Under the pieces are notes generated by a model that was not told the DNA's origin, did not search any database, and saw only the letters and a program-made list of their open reading frames with translations. Below are positions 11,170-23,642 of a DNA stretch of 64,000 bases, one piece after another (position 1 is the first letter of the stretch; each line of letters starts with the position of its first letter). This stretch comes from Malus domestica. Lineage: Eukaryota > Streptophyta > Magnoliopsida > Rosales > Rosaceae. The translations under genes and the position numbers were made by a program. The DNA lies in NCBI RefSeq assembly GCF_042453785.1, contig NC_091671.1, positions 28,301,001-28,365,000 on the forward strand, written 5' to 3'.

Positions 11170-11579
11170 GAGCAATTCCACCCATGGAGCCCTTCTCCCT
11201 GGCAATCCACTATTCAATCCACCCTATTAAACAGTAACTGCCTTAAATGAATAGTAACTACCATTAATGAACAGTAATTACCATTTACATCTCCACCCTT
11301 GGAACCCTCCCCCTGGCAATAAGCAATTAAAATAATAGTTTTTTTTGTTTGTTTAAATAATAAAAAACCCTCCTCTCTCTCTCTCTGTGTCTCTCTGACA
11401 CAAAAAATAAATAAACAATTACAAAGCCCTCGGGCCACAGGCCCGTCGACTTCCCACCCCCCCTTCGCTCGGCCCCCCACCCTCACTCGGGCCCTTCCCC
11501 GCTGGAGCTGCTCCCACCGGCCCTCAGGCCCTTTCTCCTCCCCTGTCGCCCGAGCAACCAGCATCCGCTGGAGTTGCTC
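11170..11579. mobile_element. MITE with GAGCAA termini and TAA target duplication
   Basis: The left end GAGCAATTCCACCC at 11170 matches the inverted right end GAGCAACTCCAGCGG ending at 11579. TAA flanks both sides (11167-11169 and 11580-11582). The 410-bp size, imperfect terminal inverted repeats and 3-bp TAA duplication fit a PIF/Harbinger-type MITE. The left half is AT-rich and carries ACAGTAACTGCC-like direct repeats; a CT microsatellite sits at about 11370-11395; the right half is very GC-rich. No coding capacity. Confidence 0.75.
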
Positions 11580-11582
11580 TAA

Positions 11583-12036
11583 GGGGTGGTAGCTGGGCCT
11601 TACAAAGGCTCTCGTTTGGTTTGAATCCCTAAAGCCTCAACAGTTGAACACACGGATGAACGACACATGAAACTTGGACTGGAAATACAGCTCTACATTC
11701 TATGCCAAACACATCAACATTTAACAAATGATATAGCAGTCAGGTTACTAACAATATAAACAGAAACTTCGGAAGTGCATGTTACAGATAAATAAATGCA
11801 AAACTTTTAGCAGAAAAGAGAGAAAAATGGTTTTATAAGCTACACGTCCTGGTCTTGGGCGTATCGTTGAGGATGAACAACAAGAATCATCCTACTGACA
11901 AAACAAGAGTGGCCCTTGTGTTTTAAATCAAATGCAGTTAGTAACGCCTCTCGTTTGTCCACTTGAGTGTCGAGAAGATACAAATACACTACAACCTCCA
12001 ATGAATGGATTCATCATTAGAAACTATGAAATCATA
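11583..12036. other. Intergenic stretch, nothing recognised
   Basis: No open frame of note and no repeat structure seen. Confidence 0.5.
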
Positions 12037-12105
12037 TAAAACAACAACAACAACAACAACAACAACAAAGCCTTTTCCCACTAAGTGGGGTCGGCTAAAG
12101 AAAGG
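12037..12105 (-). mobile_element. 3' end of an RTE-type LINE with (GTT)n tail
   Basis: On the minus strand the segment reads AGCCGACCCCACTTAGTGGG, then AAAAGGCTTT and about ten GTT units. From established experience this is the common 3' terminus of plant RTE LINEs, which end in short TTG repeats, not poly(A). Only about 70 bp remain, so the copy is extremely 5'-truncated. It lies in the 3' flank of MTERF9. Confidence 0.75.
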
Positions 12106-12650
12106 CCAGTCAATGGAACAATGTAACAGAATGTTGTAATTGTTTACCAACATGAAGGAATACAGCAACGATAATTAAGTATGTTAACATTCATATGGCA
12201 GACCAATTATTCCTCAAACAACTAATGGTTCTTGTTCAATTAGAAATAAATTACCTTAAAAGTATGAACTCCACGATGAGTGTCTTTTGTCTTTTCCGTC
12301 ATAAGCAGTTAGAGCCTAAAAATTAATACTCATCTAGATGCTTCGACCTCAGAGCATAACCTTGTACACAAAACTGGAGCAGCTCCTGTATAAACAAATA
12401 ATGGCACGGGAGTGCCGCAACGACAGCCTATATACTCTATACGAGAAACAAGCTAGCCACCCAAACAAAAAACTGAAAAACCTGGAAATTTTCTTATTCC
12501 AGATTCGTGATAAGCGGGGACTCTCAACTTCATGGCAACTTTGTTAACAATGTCATACCTTGAAATTTACCGGCAGAAGTTGCTAAGGGAGGATTCTCAG
12601 ATCATCAAACACGTGTGTCAGTTAACTCATACATACTTTAAGGGAGGGTG

Positions 12651-14882
12651 TTATCCCTTTCTTTCATATTTTTTTGCAAACTCCTTGAGCAGTAAGCTCT
12701 GGCGGAAAGCCATATATTTATCTAAGCTAGTTCCAGCCCATTGTTGACAGAAGCATTCATCAGTTGGGACCAATGAACTTAGAGGAAATGGCCCCTTAGG
12801 AGCTTTCTTCAGAGAAACCAAGAATCTATGTCGAGGGCGAATTCTCTGGTCTAATGACAAGCTTAGGTACATAGGATATTTGGTCAAGGAATGCACTTCG
12901 TTATGAAGTTCATTTATCAAGTACTTGTACTTCGGCTTTAAATTATCCTCCAGTGATAGGGATAGTACCTGCAAGGATATACGTCAGAAATCAACAAGGA
13001 AATTTGGTCAAGATTCAGAAATTAACTTGTGAAGTGGGAAGAAGCAAGAAACATCCAAATAGAAAGAATGCATCAATACTCTAATGGGCATAACAGAAAG
13101 TAAGCATACCTGCGTTAGACTAGTTAAAACTTTCAAGATGTCAGAATTACACATCCCAATACTCCTAAGGAAATTGATCCTGGGCAGTAGCCCATCATCA
13201 ATGCTATAGTGGAGGAACTGCGGATGTTTTTTAACCATCTTCACTATACTATCTCTGGGTGCTTCTATCTCCTTAGAAAGAAATAGCAAACGCGTATTCC
13301 ATGATATATCAATCCTCTGAACCAGAATTTGAGGGCTTAACTGCACAACTTTACCTAAATCTTTTTCCTTAATCCCGACCTCTTCAACTAAGTATCTCAC
13401 AGTTGGTTTCAACGAGTTCTCAACACTATAGGAGAACAGGGATGGTGTAGCAGCAATAATCTGCCCGACCCTGGAACTTGGAATACCCAGATTCATCAGG
13501 AAAGCAACATGGGACTTCAAATTGTTCTCAACTGTATATTCAAGGATCTGTGGCTGCCTCAAAATCATTCTTCTTACATCTCTCTGTTTGACACCAACAC
13601 TCAACAAATATTCCAACCTTTCCTTCGCTGAGCACACATTTATTTGAAGAGAAGGCATATGCCTCTCATACATTTGAATAAAGTGTGATTCCTTAAGCCC
13701 AAATGTGCATAGATAATCAATAAGGGGTAACCACTTCTCATCCAATTCGACATCTTCTGACAGCCGAGGGAATCTATCCTCCATAGCTTTCCTTGTTGCT
13801 AGCTGCAATCAAAGAAAAAAAATCAGCACTTTCGTACCAAATGGTGTACAAATGTTTTAGTACAGTTGATCATAGAATTCGAAATCTCTTCATATCAATC
13901 CACAAGCTACCTTTCCCTTGCGAGGTACATCCCCGGAAGTGACTTCCTTTGTTTTGCTTGGTCTATGATAGTAGTCTTCCTTATCACTCTTCTCTAGAGT
14001 GCGCTTGCTGTTTCTGCCATCCAAATGACTGTTGGAAAATCCCTTGTGGGATTTGGGCCTCTTTCCATTCACATCAAAGTCTGAAATTTCCGCAAAGTCA
14101 TCCTGGAGAAGCAATCCATACAGAAAATTCAGACGATGATCAAAGTCAAACAAACAAAAAGCAAGGTTCCTGTGTCATGTATACATTCATACCAGACTAA
14201 CATTTCATTCATCAGCGTATCACATATAAACAACTGATCAGTGATCACAACCCAAGAATCAATTTTCCCAACATTGGGTGACGATATGCGAAATGCTTTC
14301 GAACTCATCGTCTTTCATTATACATTTAGCTTGTTGCATACATTTTCAAGAACCCACAAAAGCAAACTTTTTGAAAGGACAAAGAAAAACCCCCATAAAA
14401 CCAGTATGAACCTCAATCCAATAAGCAACAATATGAGCGGAAAAATCAATAATTCTAAAAGAAAAAAACTTGAATCTACAAATTGACCTATACAAACAAA
14501 TGGGTACACAAAAGTCAGCATAACTGAAGCAACAGCGTTCTTGTTATCCATGCCTCGAATTAATGAAAAACAAACAACTGGGGGTGCATAATTTACTTAC
14601 ATTGAGCAACCAATCGTCGTCAGACACGTCAGTAACACGAGAGACCTCGTCGTCGTCGTCTTGGTCGTAGGGGGAGAGAGGCTGGCCATAGCGGGAGCGG
14701 CGGTTGGACTTTAGAATTTTGGGGTTGGAGTGGGTGGAGAGCACCACGAAGCGGCAGCTGGAATCGGACCTTCTTTTGTGGCCAGAGAGATTGGAGAGGG
14801 TGGTAATGGTGAACTGGGAGTGAGAGAAGAGTTTCAGACAAGAAGAAGAGGAGGAGGAGGAGGAAAGAGAGAAAGATACCAT
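12651..14882 (-). CDS. MTERF9: Transcription termination factor MTERF9, chloroplastic
   Basis: Four minus-strand exons: 14601-14882, 13911-14102, 13110-13802 and 12651-12968, each with GT/AG borders. They splice in frame to 494 residues, close to the roughly 500 of Arabidopsis MTERF9. Residues 1-45 are Ser/Thr/Arg-rich and look like a plastid transit peptide. An Asp-rich linker (SPYDQDDDD, DVSDDDWLLN) and a basic region follow. From about residue 190 come repeated mTERF helical modules, each with a conserved Pro (RQPQILEYTVENNLK, ATPSLFSYSVENSLK, LSPQILVQR, KHPQFLHYSIDD, KYPMYLSLSLDQRIRPRH). The C-terminal QQWAGTS...KEFAKKY block is characteristic. mTERF proteins bind organelle nucleic acid; MTERF9 acts in plastid gene expression and ribosome assembly (family knowledge). 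The start at 14882 gives the expected transit peptide. No lesion seen. Confidence 0.93.
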
Positions 14883-15192
14883 TTTACTAGATAGAGAAAG
14901 AGAGACGAAGAATATACTCTAAAACCCTCTACAGAATTATCTACATTATCATTATCTTCTTCTGCTTTCAAAATACATTATCTCCTTCTTTTTTTTCTTG
15001 GTCATTTTTAACTTGTAAGATTCACCGGTTTATTTTTACATCAGTGCTGGCGGCTCCTGCTGGCAGCAGTGCTGGTGTTTCTTCAAGAGACGAGACAATG
15101 ATTTTTGTCTGAGAGCTGATTTTCACACACGATTTTTTTTTTTTGACATCTGTTGTTTAGATCGAATACAATTAGCAAATATAATAAAATAT
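14883..15192. other. Upstream region of MTERF9
   Basis: Holds the presumed leader and promoter of the minus-strand MTERF9 gene. No specific control site could be supported. Confidence 0.4.
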
Positions 15193-15318
15193 TGGGTAAA
15201 TTACATAATAGCCCTTCATGTTTGAAGTCTATTACAACCTCATACAACAACTTTAAAACATTTCACTTTCATACATCAAGTACCATTTTATTTCAAAATA
15301 GCAAATATAATAAAATAT
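15174..15318. mobile_element. Short insertion between 19-bp direct repeats
   Basis: AGCAAATATAATAAAATAT occurs at 15174-15192 and again at 15300-15318. The 107 bp between begin TGGGTAAATTACATAATAG, resembling the terminus of the foldback element at 32668. The flanking repeats look like a target duplication of a truncated insertion or a local duplication. Confidence 0.5.
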
Positions 15319-15336
15319 AAGTGTATATGAGGAAAA

Positions 15337-15613
15337 TGTTATAGGCCTAATTTGCTTAATCATATAAAGGACAAAAAGAGGGAGTGTGTCACATAGAGAG
15401 ATAAGAGAGAGATGTGTAATTGTGAGATATGTTTTATTTCACCCTATTGTGTCTTTATTTATAGTAGTAGGGAAGGTTAAATTCTTACCCTAATAGGATT
15501 ACAATTCTAATAGGATAATATATAGTCTAAGAGATATAGTAGAATCTCATAAGAATATCTTAGATATGTTAGGATTTGTACAATCACATTCCTAATCTAA
15601 TAGGACTGCAACA
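15337..15613 (-). repeat. LTR 1 of the three-LTR copia (outer 3' LTR)
   Basis: 277 bp, TGTTATAGGCC...CTGCAACA on the plus strand. On the minus strand a purine tract (CTTAAGGTGGAG) sits directly before it. Preceded by the GAAAA target copy. Confidence 0.85.
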
Positions 15614-16963
15614 CTCCACCTTAAGTGTTTAAATAAACAAATGGCGCATTAGGCCTTCACAATGAAGTAGATCAGTTGATTAAGTCATCAGCACAATGAG
15701 TGAATGCGAGTCTCAAATCAACGGAAGAATACATAAAAAGTAAAACTCACAAAACCTTGCTATGGTAAAACCTAAGGTGGAAGAAAAACCAATAGACTAA
15801 GATGAAAAGTGAGAAGTTGCATTAATTCAAAACTATACGTCTTATGGATCAAAGTAGAATAGCTCACAAGGATATGACCAGCCCAAAATTGGTGCCTCGT
15901 CAAAACCTAGTTAGGTAGTAAAAACCCAGTAGGAAAAACCTTTGAGTTGTAGTTCGACTGGTAAACCAAAGTACAGTCAGACCAATGCTTCAACTTCAAG
16001 TCAAGGCATAAATGAGTTTTCCCAAGATCCTTTATTTCAAATTTTGTCTTCAGATGCAAGACAATTTTCTCAAGCTCTTCCAGAGTCTTAGTGAGATTCA
16101 TGTCATGAACATAAACTGTAACTCTAGCAATTCAGAATAAGACTTCATAATTTAACACGCAAGGGCATTCATTCATATCTCTGACTGATCAAATAATCAC
16201 TTAGACGTGTATACCACATCCGCTGGATTGCTTCAATCCATAAGTGAATGCCTCAAAATGAGTTGAGAGGGTGTTCAGTGGTTTTGAAACTATTTGAACA
16301 TGTCTATGTAATTATTCAGGAACTTACTTGTAATCTTTATATCTATATCCCCATGGAGAAACACTAACCACATTCGTAATGTTGTAATCAATCATAAGGC
16401 GTTTGAGAAAAACCTTGCGCCATAAGGCGTGCATCATATCGCACTATTTCATTCATCTCATTACGTTTCTTTTCCCATTAGTAACACGACAAGGTTACCT
16501 TGAGTAGTGTAGGAACAATAGGTCGAAACACACTTTGGTAAGGAATTTAACCTAGATTATAATTTCGGTTTTCCAATTAGTTCTACGTTGTCACTAATCA
16601 AATGAACACAATTCGATACCGTCTCTTTTAATTTATGTCGGTAGCTACCATATAAGTGAAAACATCATTGATGATAATCTCATTCCAATTTCATTATCTC
16701 ATCCAAACTAGTATACTAGACTACGAACTTTAAGTCTCGGGAGTAATCCGGATTAATCTTCTGAGATGAAAATGATTTGAGACAGCAGTCGAGTATAGAT
16801 TCATGTTATGTTGTGACCTTCCTCTTTTAGGGAAGTGAATCATATTAACTGAGTGATCTATTGTGCTTCAGGCCAAGAAAGATTGATTGGTTATCCGCTG
16901 GTGTACCGAGTTGTCCAACACAGGGGGCCAAACCGTCCTTTAAGGGCAGCACACACTTCGGGA

Positions 16964-17245
16964 TGTTGTTGGCCTAATTTACTAAATCATATAAAGGACA
17001 AAAAATAAAAAAAGGGTGCGTCACCTAGAGAAAGAAAAGATAGATGTGTAATTGTGAGGTGTGTGTTATTTCACCCTATTGTGCCTTTATTTATAGTAGT
17101 AGGGAAGATTAAATCATTACCCTAATAGGATTACAATTCTAATAAAATAATATCTAGTCTAAGAGATATAGCAGAATCTCATAAGGATATCCTAGATATG
17201 TTAGGATTTACACAATCACATTCCTAATCTAATAGGACTGTAACA
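16964..17245 (-). repeat. LTR 2 of the three-LTR copia (internal)
   Basis: 282 bp, TGTTGTTGGCC...CTGTAACA, with its own purine tract on the higher-coordinate side. On the lower-coordinate side it joins pol-derived sequence directly (CTTCGGGA before TGTTG) and not a primer-binding site, marking a rearrangement junction. Confidence 0.85.
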
Positions 17246-18272
17246 CTCCCCATTAAGTGTGTAAATACTCAAACAAATGGTGCATTAGGTCTTCGCAATG
17301 AAGTAGATCAGTTGATTAAGTCGTCGGCACAATGAGTGAATACGAGTCTCAAATCAACGGAAGAATGCATAAAAGGTAAAACTCACAACGCCTTGTTATG
17401 GTAAAACCCAAGGTAAGAGAAAAACCCGTAGACTAAAGCGAAAAGTGAGAAGTTGCATTCAGTCAAAACTATACTTCTTCTGGACACAAGTAGAATAGCT
17501 CACAAGGATATGACCAGCCCAGGATGGGAGCATCGTCAAAACCTAGTTAGATAGCAAAAACCCAGTGGGAAAAACGCTCCTAATAGTAGGGGAAAAGGTA
17601 CATTAAGATCAAGTGAGTATATTTCTGGATACTCCCCATGAGTGTGACGAAACTTCCAAATGAGAACTACAAGCATTGCATATGAATAGTTAGACATAAC
17701 AATTCCGCGGACAAGCTTCTGGAAGGTTGACTTCGGTAATGACGTCGTGTAGAGGTCAGCAAAGTTGTCTAGGATCAGCTTGCATGACTTAAATCTCCTA
17801 ATGCTTTGCTAATGTACATGTAGACGCAATATGTCTTGGCTTGACTTCTTTCCTGTATCATCTCTTGGTTAGGTTGATACATATGGCATAGTCTTCATGG
17901 ATCGTCGTTGGGACTCAACAATGGATGAAAACAGCAAGTACTTCAAATATGCTTAACAAGAGCTCTCAACTATGTCTCACGTGTGGCGTAGTGAAGTAAG
18001 GTGAGTCTTGGAACGATTCAAAGATTTCGCAATTAAGGTCATATCATGGACCTCCAAGATATTGCGATATCCCTAACGGTAAGGACATAACCATTTGGGG
18101 ATGTGTCTTGTGCCGGCATAACAAACAAGGCCAATATCATTCCAAGGATCAAGGGGGATCGGATCCTCTCAGGATGCATTAGGATTAGCCCAAGTCCGTA
18201 GCACCTTCAAGGTAGCAAAAAAACATCTTTAATACCAATTCAGTGGTTATGTGTAGGCGCAGTATTGTATCT

Positions 18273-18602
18273 TTACCAATAGATCAACAGCAAAAGAGAT
18301 GTCCTTTCTAATTGCAATGAGCTAAGTACAACAAAGCGCAAAGTTGAACTCAGATATGGAACTTTGGATTCCATAACTTCTTCAAGGGTCTCATTTGCAT
18401 ATAGCATTAGAAGATCATAGGTATACTCAAAAGGTAACACCTTCAGGGTGTAGTTCGACTGGTAAACCAAAGTACCGTCAAAATAATGCTTCAACTTCAA
18501 GTCAAGGCATAAACATGTTTTCCCAAGATCCTTTATTTCAAATTTTGTCTTCAGATGCAAGACAATTTTCTCAAGCTCTTCCATAGTCTTAGTGAGATTC
18601 AT
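18273..18602 (-). pseudogene. Copia reverse transcriptase C-terminal fragment
   Basis: About 50 residues resemble the late RT segment of copia Pol (LKTKFEIKDLGKTCLCLDLK, then LVYQSNYTLKVL). Downstream codons no longer read as Pol. A near copy lies at 15907-16101 in the shorter internal block, which shows that the two blocks are duplicates. Confidence 0.7.
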
Positions 18603-20282
18603 GTCATGAACATAAACTGTAACTCTAGCAATTCAGAATAAGACTTCATAATTTCACACGCAAGGGTATTCATTCATATCCCTGACTGATCAAATAATTA
18701 CTTAAACGGGTATGCCACATCCGCTGGATTACTTCAATCCATAAGTGAATGCCTCAAAACAAGTTGAGAGGGTGTTCTATGGTTTTGAAACTATTTGAAC
18801 CAGTTTATGTAATTCTTCAAGAACTTACATGTAATCTTCATATCTATATCCCCATGGAGAAACTCTAACCACATTCGTAATGCTACAATCAATCCTAGGG
18901 CGTTTAAGAGAAAACTTGCGCCATAAGGCGTGCATCATATCGCACTATTTCATTCATCTCATTACGTTTCCTTTCCCATTAGTAACACGACAAGGTTACC
19001 TTAAGTAGTGTAGGAATGATAAGTCGAAACATACTTTGGTGAGGAATTTAACCTAGATTATAATTTCGGTTGTCCAATTAGTTCTACGTTGTCACTAATC
19101 AACGGAACACGATTTAACACCGTCTCTTTTCATTTATGTCGGTAGCTACCATATAAGTGAAAACATCATTGATGATAATCTCATTCCAATTCCATTATCT
19201 CATCCAAACTAGTATACTGGACTAAGAACTTTAAGTCTCGGGAGTAATCCGGATTAATCTTATGAGATGAAAATTATTTGAGACATCGGTCGAGTATAGA
19301 TTCATGTTGTGTCGTGACCTTCCTCTTCTAGGGAAGTGAATCCTATTAACCGAGTGATCTATCGTGCTTCAGGCCAAGAAAGATTAATTGGCTATCCGCT
19401 GGTGTACCGAGTCATCCAACACACACGGCCAAACCGTCCTTTAAGGGCGACACACACTTCGGGATAGTATATGATCTCGTCACTTTAGCTAGATCAGAGG
19501 AATGTGTCTGGAGCAACATTCTTGAAGCTAGAATTCATCGCATATCAAGATGAGACACAGTGGGTAACGTCCACATAAATTCGTGTCGTTCTACAGGAAC
19601 GTTGACGTTCTTATCTCGCCCTAACGACGGGAAGACTGTCTCATAGAAGTGACCATCCGCAAATGAACGGTAGAGAGATCACTTGCAAGGGGCTCTAAGA
19701 GAGCTAGTGTGAAGGAGAATCGTACGTTGCGGCGCGCAAATTAGCACAGAAAATGCATATCCAAAATGCATAAATACGAAGCGACAGGTTCGTACCCAGT
19801 AACCAAATGTAACGCTAAAAATGGTTGGGTGGTAATGGGCCTCAAAGCGGATCGACATGGATGCATACAATATTGCATAGCCTTAGGCAGAAACCAAAGG
19901 CTTGGTGCGTTCACCAAGATCCAGGTGATCATTGAAATTTCACTTTATGATCACTTTGCAAGGCTGTTTTGGGATGAACATGGGAATTTGATGTTCAATT
20001 ATAAACCCAAAAGACATGAAATACTTATCGAAAACCGTCAATACAAACTCTTCGACATTATTTTGTCTTCCAGACTTTATAGGATAATTAGGGTGGTGAA
20101 CCCTTATAGTAGGCTAGGAGGTTTAGCAGCAATGTATATAGACAAACATGTGACAAGTTTGTTGATTCATCAACCAAAACCATCAGTATTTATATGGTCC
20201 GCATTTTGGTTGGATTAGTCCACATATATTCCATTGAATCCACTGTGAAAAGAGGGTCATTTCATATCTTTGCTAGAATGGT

Positions 20283-20566
20283 TTAAAAAATCAATTTTCC
20301 TAACAAGCAGGCTTGGCAAAGTGTGCTTGTAGGCACAAAATCCTTACTTCGAGTAAGGAGATACGTCGTGGCATCATTGTTCAACCAAAGTGTCCCAAAT
20401 GGTTGTGCCAAAGCAAGTAAACTGCTCGAATAAACCAGCTCCAGGCCAGCCATATGTGGTGTGTTTCCAGTTGAGAGATAGCCCATTGGCCCCAAAGCAA
20501 AGCTTCAAGCTCATTTTTTGAAGGTGGTACAAAGATATTCAACTCTATTTTCTTCAATAGTTTCAT
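20283..20566 (-). pseudogene. Copia GAG-pre-integrase fragment
   Basis: Minus-strand reading gives LLWHNHLGHFGTLWLNN and then TLCQACLLGK, the His-His-Cys-Cys zinc-binding N-terminal integrase region of Ty1/copia. Frames on both sides are broken. A diverged counterpart exists near 50520-50720. Confidence 0.65.
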
Positions 20567-23119
20567 TTATGATTGTTGTCATCTTGAATATCCTTAAAAC
20601 TCAACGATGTTGTTTCGGAACGAAGAGAATATAAGGTCTTTTAAATGGTAATTTAGTACCATTCATACAACAAGGAGTGTGCCAATGCTCTTAATCAGGT
20701 TCGATATACCTAAAGTCATTGCTAGAGATGTGATTTAAGTATAAAGTCAGTGTGCGTAGTATCACATTTATCCAGACAACTAACTTTCCCACATTCGTAC
20801 CTGATCCCGAGTTTAATTGAATTTGGTCACATGTATACAAGAAACATGATTCAATTAACTCATATTAGAGGATAATATCAATAAGATTATCCATAACTAA
20901 AACAAACACCAAAGTTGAATCCAAGAACATAGAAAAATGTTCACAAAGTAAACCAAAGATACTAAAGGGATTCGGCCAACATGACCATTGATGTCAAAAT
21001 TCTGCTCTTCCAATGGTGTTCGGTGGACCAAAATTAGTCTCATATATTAACTACTAGAATGGTATTTCTCAACAACATTGGTAGGGGCACGAACAGCTGC
21101 TTAACCAATGATCTATTCCATCGAGACAAAAGTAGATTCTACAGGGTTGGGGTTCGGGAACAATATCCCTTATTCTTGAAGTTTTAGGTCTTAGGTGCCA
21201 AGAATCACAGTTCACGTGTGATGCCACACCTTGGCAGGCCCTAATTTTACCATACGTTGTAAAAACAAACCTTAAAGTATGTGAAAAAGAGACAAACAGA
21301 CCCAGACTTAGGTTTGGTAAGCTCCAGCCAAAGCTAAAGGGGTTTGTTCGGTAAGCCTCTGCCGAAGCAGAGCAATACCATTTGGTGGGCCCTAGTCGAA
21401 ACTGGGAATCACCATTTGGTATGCCTTGACCGAACTAGGTAAATCCATTTGGTAGACTCCAGCCAAGCTGGGTCTATACCGTTCGGTAGACTCCAGATGA
21501 AGCTGGGTCTATACCGTTCACTCTCTACACTGCTGCTTCAGGAGCAAGTTAAAAACATGAAAGGACGAGAAAAGTATTCTCTAGTCAAAATTCGATCAAA
21601 TTTATAAACTTCATAATCGTACTCATTCATGGACATAATCATGGTGTGCTTGAAGCAATATCTTTCATGATTAGACAGTCCGTAGAAGAGAGCCAAAGAG
21701 CCATGAAATCCTCATTCGGGAGGTATTTATGTTTGTTATGCTTCAGGCATAAGTCTTCGTATGAAGATCATGGCGGAGGCTTATTCAGCTCTTCTATGTC
21801 ATTGTTAGTTACAATGGTTTCTCAGCTTATTGATAGTCAAATGAAGATTCACATCTTGTACTCCACATAAAGTGGTTTCTATTAGAAACATCCACATCAA
21901 TGAAATTGAACTTGTTACGGTTCGACAATCCACTGAATGGAGGGAACAAGACTGTGATTGGTGTTATGGAAAATAAAATATCCATAAGCATCAAAGTTAG
22001 AACATTCGTGTTCTAAGACATGGTTTACATGAAACATTTTTGTTTTCATAGGGGTATTATTTTATGAAAATTGAGGGTTTCAAAGGCACTAAATTCAAAA
22101 CTACATGTTCGAGTTTAGTTATGAATCTTCTAGTTCATAAAATGAGGTACATGTAAGAACACATAATACACTATACAACTAAGTGAAGTGGATTTTGGTT
22201 GCTTCAGAAACTCAAGTGTGAGTGCTTACGAAAAGGAGTCAGTGGTTCAAAGAAAAGAATTAAAATATTGAATCGTTACTGTCCAAAAATAGGCTTCAGG
22301 CCAATAATTTTGGATGTCTTGTCAAATTAGTGGATTGCTGGTCACTTTAATAAATTCAATAGATCGAGACCATTTGGGGTCGATCGTAGAAGAAAAATAA
22401 TATAAAGATTCAAGCTTATGCACATAAGTCATGTTGGCTGCAAGCCAATTAGAAGGCAACCCAAAAAAATTTAGGCTCAAATTTGTTGTGGGCAGCCCCA
22501 GCCTAAGCGGGGTTGCGAACCAAGTCAAAAGGGAAGCCCAATTGGACTTGGTCCATGAGCCGTTATGGCGGCGACGATATCAATCCAAAACTAAGGTCAA
22601 AATCCTTAGAAACATTGCTGGAAAAACAATCGTGATTTCGAATAGGTCTAAAAACCTCGGAGATTATTTGGGAATCTCTCAAATCCATTCGAAGACAAAA
22701 ATCTGCCCACGAAGATGACTTCAGGTCATCGAGTTTTGTGAAAATAATCTATCCGTGAACAACTTAGAGAAGTCGGAGATCAAAGGTCTCGTCGGGAAAA
22801 TCACATAGTGGAGAGATCAAACGATGTCGTTCAACCTGTGAATCTGGGTTCTAGGATAGAGCTGGCTTGGTCAGCTAAGTGGATTGGCTTGACCTTGGAG
22901 TGAGCGCGTGGCTCCAGTGATTGGCTTGTCTTGGTAATGCGACTGCAAGCCGCGGAGCAGCCAAGTTTTCCCTTTTTTTTTTCTTTTCAATATTTCCGAT
23001 TTCTATTATTTAGGGTTTTGAGAACCCCAAAAAATAATAAAAAAATCATGCTTCTATTTTATTTAGATTCTTTGACTCACAAATTCCACATAGCGAATTT
23101 ATAATTGCGTAATGCATGA

Positions 23120-23167
23120 ACGTGTGTGTGTGTGTGTGTGTATGTATTGACAAATATATTAACATAT

Positions 23168-23204
<37 letters not shown>
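23120..23204 (+). repeat. (GT)n and (AT)n microsatellites
   Basis: A GT run at about 23122-23140 and an AT run at about 23169-23204, both inside the copia internal region close to its 5' LTR. Confidence 0.9.
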
Positions 23205-23206
<2 letters not shown>

Positions 23207-23364
23207 GAAGGAAAATATAAATGTAGGGGTTTATGCATCATGGAAAATATTTTCATGTTTCACAATCGTTTCAAATATCTTAATTTATTTTAAAGGAACC
23301 TGATTGGCAGAAAACAATTGAGCCTTTGAATCTGTAGAGCAGCACCAAGAGCGTGCTGATAACA

Positions 23365-23642
23365 TGTTGTAGGCCTAATTTACTGAATCATATAAAGGAC
23401 AGAGAAAGAGGATGCGGCACATAAAGAAAGAAAAGAAATAGATGTGTAATTGTGAGGTGTGTGTTATCTCACCACATCGTGCCTTTATTATAGTAGTAGG
23501 GAAGGTTAAATCCTTACCCTAATAGGATTACAACTCTAATAGGACAATATCTAGTCTAAGAGATATGGTAGAATCCTATAAGGATATCCTAGATATATTA
23601 GGATTTACACAATCATATTCCTAATCTAATAAGACAGCAACA
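23365..23642 (-). repeat. LTR 3 of the three-LTR copia (5' LTR)
   Basis: 278 bp, TGTTGTAGGCC...CAGCAACA. Followed on the minus strand by TGTTATCAGCACGC, a likely primer-binding site, and flanked outside by GAAAA. Confidence 0.85.

Larger units (their letters stand above)
15337..23642 (-). mobile_element. Ty1/copia retrotransposon with three LTRs (degenerate)
   Basis: Three related LTRs lie at 15337-15613, 16964-17245 and 23365-23642. The whole 8.3-kb unit is flanked by GAAAA at 15332-15336 and 23643-23647. Coding remnants run on the minus strand, so 23365-23642 is the 5' LTR, followed by a primer-site-like TTATCAGCACGC. A purine tract ending GGGGAG or GGTGGAG precedes both lower-coordinate LTRs, so both are 3'-type. 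The second internal block (15614-16963) is a deleted copy of the main internal region: it lacks the equivalent of about 17576-18440 and of everything beyond about 19466. Protein remnants include a GAG-pre-integrase part (20283-20495, WHNHLGHFG and CQAC) and the C-terminal RT segment (18273-18602 and its copy 15907-16101, DLGKTCLCLDLKLKH). Frames are heavily broken. Confidence 0.85.

Noticed and set aside
19766-20218. 150-codon plus-strand frame
   Set aside because: Antisense shadow in the copia pol relic; the minus strand carries the pol remnants.
22431-22718. 95-codon plus-strand frame
   Set aside because: Within the copia internal region, antisense, no domain.
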